DNA of 64,000 nucleotides from Mactra quadrangularis (taxonomy: Eukaryota; Mollusca; Bivalvia; Venerida; Mactridae). The notes beneath the pieces were generated by a model, which was not told where the DNA came from, ran no database searches, and worked only from the letters and a program-made list of their open reading frames with translations. The stretch spans positions 44,243,570-44,307,569 of the forward strand of contig CM046294.1 of assembly GCA_025267735.1 (NCBI GenBank), written 5' to 3'. Shown here one piece after another: positions 37,201 to 46,500 of this stretch (positions are counted from its first letter, which is position 1; every line of letters starts with the position of its first letter). Both the position numbers and the translations under genes were made by a program.

Positions 37201-40200
37201 TTTAAGAATTTTGGGCTCAGACCATCTAGTCCAGTAGATTTTTTGGGGTCAATATTCAAAAGTTGTTTTTCTACAAAACTCTCCTGTACTAAAGGAATTT
37301 CAAATTCTACTTGACCAGCATTAAGATTAGAATTATTATTTAAGTTAGCTAAATCATTGTTGTTAAATGTATGACTTTGGAATGACTGAATAATATTGAT
37401 AAAGAAATCATTAAATGTATCAGCCATTTGTTTATGGTCTAAAATAGGGTTACCTTGGTCATCATTAATAAAATTAGAATGTGCTTTTGAAGAGTTACCA
37501 GTTAAATCTTTCAAAGTTTTCCATAGTTTTGATGGGTTTTGTTTTTCATTTTTACGGATTGATTCAGAAACAATTTGTTTTTTAGACTTTCTTATTTTAT
37601 TACGAACTCTGTTACGAAATATTTTGTAGTTTGTATCATCTCCACATGCTTTATATCTATCTCTTTGTTTTATATCTGATTTAATTTCATTAGTATACCA
37701 TTCAGGTTGATTAGAGTACTTGACACGCTTTGATTTCATTGGTGCATGATTATCAAGCGTTTCAGTGAAAAGTTGGATGAAATAATCAAGAGCATCATTT
37801 GGATCATCAAAAATATCAATGGTATTCCATGGTTTAGATTGTAAATCTTGTAAAAATAGTTCTTCATTGAAATGTTTTGTACTCCTAAAATTTATTAGTT
37901 TATGCATGGGACCATCTGTCTTAGAAGATGTTTTCCTAGTGAAACAGACAGGAAAATGATCACTTAATGAAAGTGGTGGAACGCATACATTTTGAATAAA
38001 ACAAGGAACATTTGAATAGACATGATCAATTAATGTAGCTGATGTACTAGTAACTCTTGTTGCACTCTCAACTAACTGAGTAAAGTTAAATAGACTATAA
38101 TTGGTCTATTTATCGACTCTATGATTTCAAATATTATTGCTTCCCATACAGATTGATGTAAGATTTCGTACAGCAACAAACGATGGTCAGATAATACGTG
38201 TGAACTTAACAAATATTTTAGTGTCTACGGTAAGTGACGTCATTTTTTAACCCAGTTTCAATTACCTACGTCTTTAAATGATTTTTACTGAACGTGTTGT
38301 TTGACGGAAACGGAAAAGACTATCGTAAAACAGATTTGGCAAAAAGTATGTCCACGCCGTCTTTCAGATGAAAAAAAACCAGTTATAAACGGTTATTATT
38401 GAACGGACGGTGCACTGCGACGTTTTATGGCATTTGGTTTAGACTCCCATCAGCAGTTATTTCCCTTTGTTGAAACAGCGACGCATGATGTAACCGCTGT
38501 GAGAAGCTTCCGTTAGGTTAACTCTTTTAGAAGAAAGTGCATATCAAATTTGACGCTGGTTGTTGAAAAAAGTATGTTCTCTCTGTCCGTTTTATACGCT
38601 TTCTGTACTCGGTTTACGTTTGTATAATTGAACGTGGGACATTGCTGTCTGTAGTTCAACTTATTTGGTTAACAGTCGTCAACAAAATGTCTGGCGAAAT
38701 ATTCATGTTTGTGTTGATCTAGCACAATGCCCTGAGTGTTTAAAACTTCTAACTTTAAATTGCTGTATGGAACATGTACGTTTATATAGTGTCCTTGATC
38801 GCTGTAAACTTCTAATTGAAAAGGGGCCATTGTTCAACCCCTGCTATCGACCTTTTGCCTATGTATGTGGAAAAATATGGCCGATGAAATACAGAACAAA
38901 TCTGTGAAGACAATATATTCAAGATCTTTGTCACTTGAATTTTCAGGAAAACTCTACTTCACCGTGGATAAAAAACAACATGTTAAGTGAAAACTCCATT
39001 GATGATGCCGGTGTTTTGTTAGATTTCGCCACGTGGAGAAAGTCCATGATAGAGTTTCTACCAAGACACGACCATGCTGGATTATTTACCGGGTGAGAAA
39101 ATAGTGAAATTGTGTTATGTCTTTAATACGATATACGTTGAGTGTAAAAAAGTAATCAAATGCAAATTGAACAAACCAAACTCCTTTTGAAGTTTTAATT
39201 CAAGGTCGAATTTCCCTAATGCCGAGTAACTACCATTAATATAATTACAAACCGTAGTGAATTATAAAAATACATAATATAAATCATTATTAACAACGTT
39301 TTTATTATTTTGCATGGTTAACATTTATAAAGCAATATTCTGTGGCAAAATCATTATTTAAATATTAAGTGAAAGTGATTTATTATCTCCCTTCGATATA
39401 AAAACTTTAGTAAAGTGAGTTATTATCTCCCTTTGATATGAAAACTTTAGTAAAGTGAGTTATTATCTCCCTTTGATATGAAAACTTTAGTAAAGTGAGT
39501 TATTATCTCCCTTTGATATAAAAACTTTAGTAAAGTGAGTTATTATCTCCCTTTGATAAGAAAACTTTAGTAAAGTGAGTTATTATCTCCCTTTGATATA
39601 AAAACTTTAGTAAAGTGAGTTGTTATCTCCCTTTATTGTGAAAACTTTCGTAAAGTGAGTTGTTATCTCCCTTTATTGTGAAAACTTTAGTAAAGGTTAG
39701 TTGTTATCTCCCTTTAATATGAAAACTTTAGTAAAATGAGTTGTTATCTCCCTTTGATATGAAAACTTTAGTACAGTGAGTTGTTATCTCCCTTTGATAT
39801 GAAAACTTTAGTACAGTGAGTTGTTATCTCCCTTTGATATAAAACCTTTAGTAAAATGAGTAGTTATCTCCCTTTGATATGAAAACTTTAGTAAAGTGAG
39901 TTGTTATCTCCCTTTGATATGAAAACTTTAGTAAAGGGGGTTGTTATCTCCCTTTGATATGAAAACTTTAGTAAAGTGAGTTGTTATCTCCCTTTGATAT
40001 GAAAACTTTAGTAAAGTGAGTTGTTATCTCCCTTTGATATGAAAACTTTAGTAAAGTGAGTTGTTATCTCCCTTTGATATAAAAACTTTAGTAAAGTGAG
40101 TTGTTATCTCCCTTTGATATGAAAACTTTAGTAAAGGGGGTTGTTATCTCCCTTTGATATGAAAACTTTAGTAAAGTGAGTTATTATCTCCCTTTGATAT

Positions 40201-43200
40201 AAAAACTTTAGTAAAGTGAGTTATTATCTCCCTTTGATATGAAAACTTTAGTAAAGGGGGTTATTATCTCCCTTTGATATGAAAACTTTAGTAAAGTGAG
40301 TTGTTATCTCCCTTTGATATGAAAACTTTAGTAAAGTGAGTTGTTATCTCCCTTTGATATGAAAACTTTAGTAAAGTGAGTTGTTATCTCCCTTTGATAT
40401 AAAAACTTTAGTAAAGTGAGTTGTTATCTCCCTTTGATATGAAAACTTTAGTAAAGTGAGTTGTTATCTCCCTTTGATATGAAAACTTTAGTAAAGGGGG
40501 TTGTTATCTCCCTTTGATATGAAAACTTTAGTAAAGTGAGTTGTTATCTCCCTTTGATATGAAAACTTTAGTAAAGTGAGTTGTTATCTCCCTTTGATAT
40601 GAAAACTTTAGTAAAGGGGGTTGTTATCTCCCTTTGATATGAAAACTTTAGTAAAGTGAGTTATTATCTCCCTTTGATATAAAAACTTTAGTAAAGTGAG
40701 TTATTATCTCCCTTTGATATAAAAACTTTAGTAAAGTGAGTTATTATCTCCCTTTGATATGAAAACTTTAGTAAAGTGAGTTATTATCTCCCTTTGATAT
40801 GAAAACTTTAGTAAAGTGAGTTATTATCTCCCTTTGATATGAAAACTTTAGTAAAGTGAGTTATTATCTCCCTTTGATATGAAAACTTTAGTAAAGTGAG
40901 TTATTATCTCCCTTTGATATGAAAACTTTAGTAAAGTGAGTTATTATCTCCCTTTGATATGAAAACTTTAGTAAAGTGAATTGTTATCTCTGTTTAATAT
41001 AAAATTTTTAGTAAAAGTGAGTTGTTATTTCCTTTTGAGTCGAAAACCATTGACATACTTATAATATGTCTATGGTGAAAACTTTAGTTAAGTGAGTTGT
41101 TATCTCCATTTGATTTAACAACTTTACTATAAGTCAGTTATTATTTCCCTTTTATATGAAACAGTTAAAGTTTAAATTTGTCCATACCAAATTACAGTTA
41201 ATATAATTCAAAATCTGACAGGGTGAAAGATACCAGCTTCCTAAAAAAATTTCTATGGTCATAAACATATATTTGTAATGGAGGACTTTGTGTGTAGCTA
41301 GACTAGTTTTGGACAGACCCATTGATAGTTACGTCAATTTTATACAAATTTTAAACTATGACATTTTTACTTTACTCGTAATAACACTGAGTACTCTTAT
41401 TGTTTTGATTTTTTTAATTATAATTTGTGTGTTTTATTTTACAGTTTTGATCTGGCAACTCCAACCTCTCTAAATCCTATTGGTAAGTTGATTACAACAT
41501 GTATTTTATTATCTTAGTAAGAATTAAGATTTAAGTTTTGTCTTCATTATGCCATTGTAATGCATTTAATCGCAGAAACATGTTTTTGAATTCTGATTCC
41601 TCAATTTTGAAGTTAATTTTGCATAATTTGTTGGCTAAAGCCACGCTTATAAGGATCATTCTACAATTAGAAAATCGATTATGATTGTTCTTAAAGCGGA
41701 GCATATTTTATGGTGGAGATTTTCAGGCATTTTTGCATCAAACTTGGTAGATACATGTATATAATTTGTATATGTATTATATAAATCATTCCAGGTATGG
41801 GTTATTTGAATTCTATTTGCCATACATCCTGGGCTGTGTCAGAAATAGAAGAAACATACAATGCTGTCACTGTACACATAGCTGCACACGAACTTGGTCA
41901 TAAGTAAGTTTGTTTTTTATGTTACATCACGTCGCTGACATTCTGTTCAGTTATACTTTTGCTTTCTCGTACCCGGAGGTTATCAAGATTCTCAGTCTAA
42001 CAGTATCGAGAATCTTACTAGGCTGTGGGAACGAGAATGTACTTTTGTGGTACATCAAAATAGTGACTGTTCTTTGTGACAGGCCTAGATTTGTATACTT
42101 GTAAGGATCTAGAAAGGGACAGCTGTAGACAAGAGGGCTACAATATCCAAGCTTTTAGACCAGTCTTATACACATACCCTCCCGATGTCATTCGATCTAC
42201 TCACGTCCCCTAGATATCTGTATATCTATCTCTAAAGTTGATGCTTTAATTAACCAAGTTTCTGGTAATGGTAGAATTTAGTTTTTATTCCAGAAGCGTA
42301 CTCTACTCCAATATTAAATAAGAACTTGACAAAAATGAAATTAATTATATAAACGTCATCAAATCATTTCGTTTACCCTGGTATAATGTAGGGTTTTCCG
42401 CTGTGGTACAAACAAACTTTTGCTGTCACAATGAAAATATGTGTACAAAAACAATAGGATCTAATCTGTGTTTCCTTATATTAAGGCCATTTTCACTCTC
42501 CGTAAACAGATATCCTGTAGAGCGTTGTCGTACAGGCTCTCTACTTTCTCCGTTGAAGGTCACGTCGAGATGAACTTCGTGTCGACCAATCAATGCGTAG
42601 CTTTCATCTAGACGAAAGCACTATTAAACACATTTTGATTTCGTAATTTCTATTTTTAGACCAAGTTTTGCATGCTTATCTAACAGCAGTATTATTCACA
42701 GTCTGTGATTGGGCGGCTCATTTCAAATTGCGTGACGTAGACGATGTAAACAAGTAACGTATCATAACAATTTCGTCATGAATATTATGATGAGAAAAGG
42801 TCACCTGAACGTGACCTTCGTTTGGAAAAGACCAGATCTAAAAATTTAGATCGGGTTTTAATCAGATTGGGACATTTTATAACACGAAATGTGTTTGTTC
42901 TGCCTGCACTCTGACGGAAAACCCACTAGTTAGAGTTCCGAATTAGGTCTTTCATACCCAGAAAACCCCTCACCATGTTAAAATGTTAAAATATATTTTT
43001 ATATATAAGTACTGGTACCCGATTTGATGGTAATGTTATAAGTTATATTATTTTACAGTATTGGTACCCGGCATGATGGTAATGGAAACAGTTGTCAAAC
43101 TTCATCTTTATATTTGATGGCACCACGTTTACCGACCATCTATGATCCAAGTATAAGAACTAACCCATGGACATTCTCAACTTGTTCACAGAATTCTATC

Positions 43201-43549
43201 AAAACTTTTATTGCTGGCCTAGGAAGGTTAGTTTGTCTTTTAGCTTGAAAAAGTTGCTTATGGTTGAATTTCCCAATTCTATGAACATTTATACATCTAT
43301 TTGAATATTTTAATACGTACCAGTTGGTTACAAACAACAATTTCCATCCACGACATCATTTTTATAATTTTGCGAGGGTATGAAATGTTAAACAGCGTTC
43401 TGTTGAAAAGATGAACAATTTTGTGAACATCACTAATGTTGCAATCTTTTTAACTAAATTGACTGAGTGCCAGATCATCAATATTTACCTACAACGCAGT
43501 GAATTTTTTAGCTCGACTTTTCGAAGAAAATGAGAGCTATTGCTATCAC

Positions 43550-43580
<31 letters not shown>

Positions 43581-46500
43581 TTGGCGTCGGCGTTGGCGTT
43601 GGCGTTGGTTTTCAGGTTAAAGTTTTTTGAAACACTTATAACTTCAACACTATCCAAGTTATTTTATTGAAAGTTGGTATAATTATTAAGTGGGACTATA
43701 TTAACCATTCTGTGAAAGGGGATAACTCTGGATGAATTATTTTATGAGTTATTGCCCTTTTATAATTAAATAATTGCAAAATATGAGGTTAAAGTTTTTC
43801 CTATGTAGAATATCTTCAATACTGATCAATTCATTTGACTTAAAGTTTGTATACTTATTTGTCAGTACAATATCTACACGACTGTGAAGGCACGTAACTG
43901 TGGATGAATTATTTTTAGAGTAATTGCCCTTTTATACTTAAGAAATTGCAAAATATGAGGTTAAAGTTTTTCCTATGTAGAATATATTCAATACTGATCA
44001 AGGTATTTGACTTAAAGTTTGTATACTTATTTGTTGGTACTATATCTACCCGACTATGAAGGGATGTAACTGTGGATGAATTATTTTTGGAGTAATTGCC
44101 CTTTTTGTACTTAAGAAAAATGCAAAATATAATGTTAAAATCATTTCTATATGAATATCTTTAATACTAATCAAGATATTTGACTTTAAGTTTCTATACT
44201 TAGTTATGGGTACTATATCTACACAACTATAAAGGGACGTTACTTTGGATGAATTATTGTTGGAGTTATGCCCCTTTATACTTAAACATTTAAGATTAAA
44301 ATTTGTTCTCATGGGATATATTTAGAACTTATAAATATATTTGAATGAAAGTTGGAATGCTTATCTGTCAGTTCTTCATCTATGGGACTATAAAGGGACA
44401 TAACTCTAGATGAATTACTTCAGAGTTATTCCCCTTTATACTTTGATATTTAAGGGTTATGTTTGCTCAAATATAATATATTTTGTTTGATAGAAAGTTA
44501 GTATACTTTTTCATCAGTACTACATCTAGTGGAATACAATGGGACATAATAATTGATGAATTATTGTTGGAGTTGTGACCCTTTTTTGAACTTTTTAATT
44601 CGGGAGAAAGTATTATGAAGTAAAATATTTTCAATACTTAAGAAGATATTTAAATGACAATTAGTATGCTTATTCATCAGTACTACATCTACGCGACTAC
44701 AAAGGGACATAACTCATGATGTTATTTTTTGAAGTTATGCCCCTTACTTTAATTTTGAATTTTGTTCAAATTGAAATACAATGTATTTATAGTTCTTCAT
44801 ATAGATATTTAAATGAAAGTAGGTATGCTTATTCGTTGATACTATGTCTACTTTACTCTGAAGGGGCGTTACTATGGATGAATGTTCTAGGAGTAATACC
44901 CCTTTTATATTTTACAAATATGAATTGGTAATTATTGTTTGACTGAATTATATACTTTCATAAATTATGTCCTGTCTTGAAATTACTTTTGTTTAAAGAT
45001 AAGCCTTGCCATGAACAAAACACCCGAAAAGTCGAGCGCGCTGTCCTTGGACTGCTCTTGTTTTGTTTTGCAATTACAAATTTCATAAAAACAACGAAAT
45101 AGAATAATAAAAATCAAGGGAGACTAATCTTACAAAACTTACTATTTTAGTACAACTACAGTTGTGTCCCTTGAAAACAAAAACACGTCACTTGAATGTT
45201 GATGTAAACGTAAGCTTTTACAACGTTTAGAGGCAGATAAGGAGGATTGTTCGGATTATCCTGTCAAATTGTCGAATATACTTTATACCAATAATGGTCA
45301 ATAGAGACCAATCGTAAAATAAACTTTAAGTATCCAGAAAAACTCCATTATTAGGTCCGTCGAAATTTGATGATCTAAATAGACTTAATTCGGAACTCAA
45401 ATTTGTGGGTTTTTCCGTCCGTGTGATGTAGGTACAAACAAAGTTTGTTACACATTATTGATGAAAATCACGAAATATGGATTAAATTCTATTGTTCTTT
45501 GTACACATGTTTTCATTGTAACAGTGAAAGTTTGTTTGTACCTACATGGAAAAACCCAAATATTTGAATTCCGGATATAGTCTATAGCGACCTTGCCTAA
45601 ACATAGGGACATTGGATTTTTTCAAAATAAATCTTCTTGACTTAAAATTGTTCATTTTTTGCAGTAACAAAGTAGGTATTTATAGTTTTTGTAATAATTG
45701 TGTTATTTTATAATTTTAGTGATAACTGTTTGATGGACACTCCAAAGAAACGTTATTTAAAGAACGAACTAGCAGGACAAATTTACAGCGTTGATGAGCA
45801 ATGTAATATGACTTTTGGAAATGATGCAGTTTTATGTAGGGTACGATTTTATTGTTCTATTTTGTTTTATCTAGAGCTTACCTCTGTAATCTTTATTTGT
45901 AAACCTTTCTGAATCATGTTTTGTTTATTTTTGCACAATTAAGAAAATTTTTGCGTTGTATGTGGCATTCATTACAATCGTGACGCATTTAGGGCTTAAC
46001 TAAACATAAAATACACATGGATAAAATGCATAAAATACGTAACTTGATCCAAATTTGTTTCTCAAAAATATTGCGAAAATCCCCATCACTTAAGTCATAG
46101 ATATGTTTAATCAAAATTTGTTTCTATTGCAAAAATCCCCATCACTTAAGTCATAGATATTCAATTACATGTTTACGTTTAATAATAGTTGATGCGCTAT
46201 TTAAAATATTTATTTATTCATTTTTCAGGAAAATATATACGATAAACTTGACTCAGTTTGTTATGCGATGCAATGTAGACTAAAGGGAAGTAGCTCTTGT
46301 CAAGGTCGATTCTTTCCCTTTGATGGCACTCCATGTGGAGATAAAAAGGTTTGTCTTTCATTTATGGTTATATGCGAGTTTCCGCAGCATATCGCTAGCT
46401 AGCGTTTTGCCCCCTGGTACCTTTAATTTGATATCACATACGTATTGCTTTTGGTGCAATAAGGGTACCAGGGCACGAAGCGCTAGCTAGCGATACTAGT

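Noticed and set aside
37117..37629. Plus-strand frames opposite the LINE
   Set aside because: They are antisense to the intact reverse transcriptase frame.
39377..41000. CRISPR-like array (regular 40-bp period)
   Set aside because: Units are contiguous with no unique spacers, and the setting is an intron of an animal gene. It is a minisatellite.
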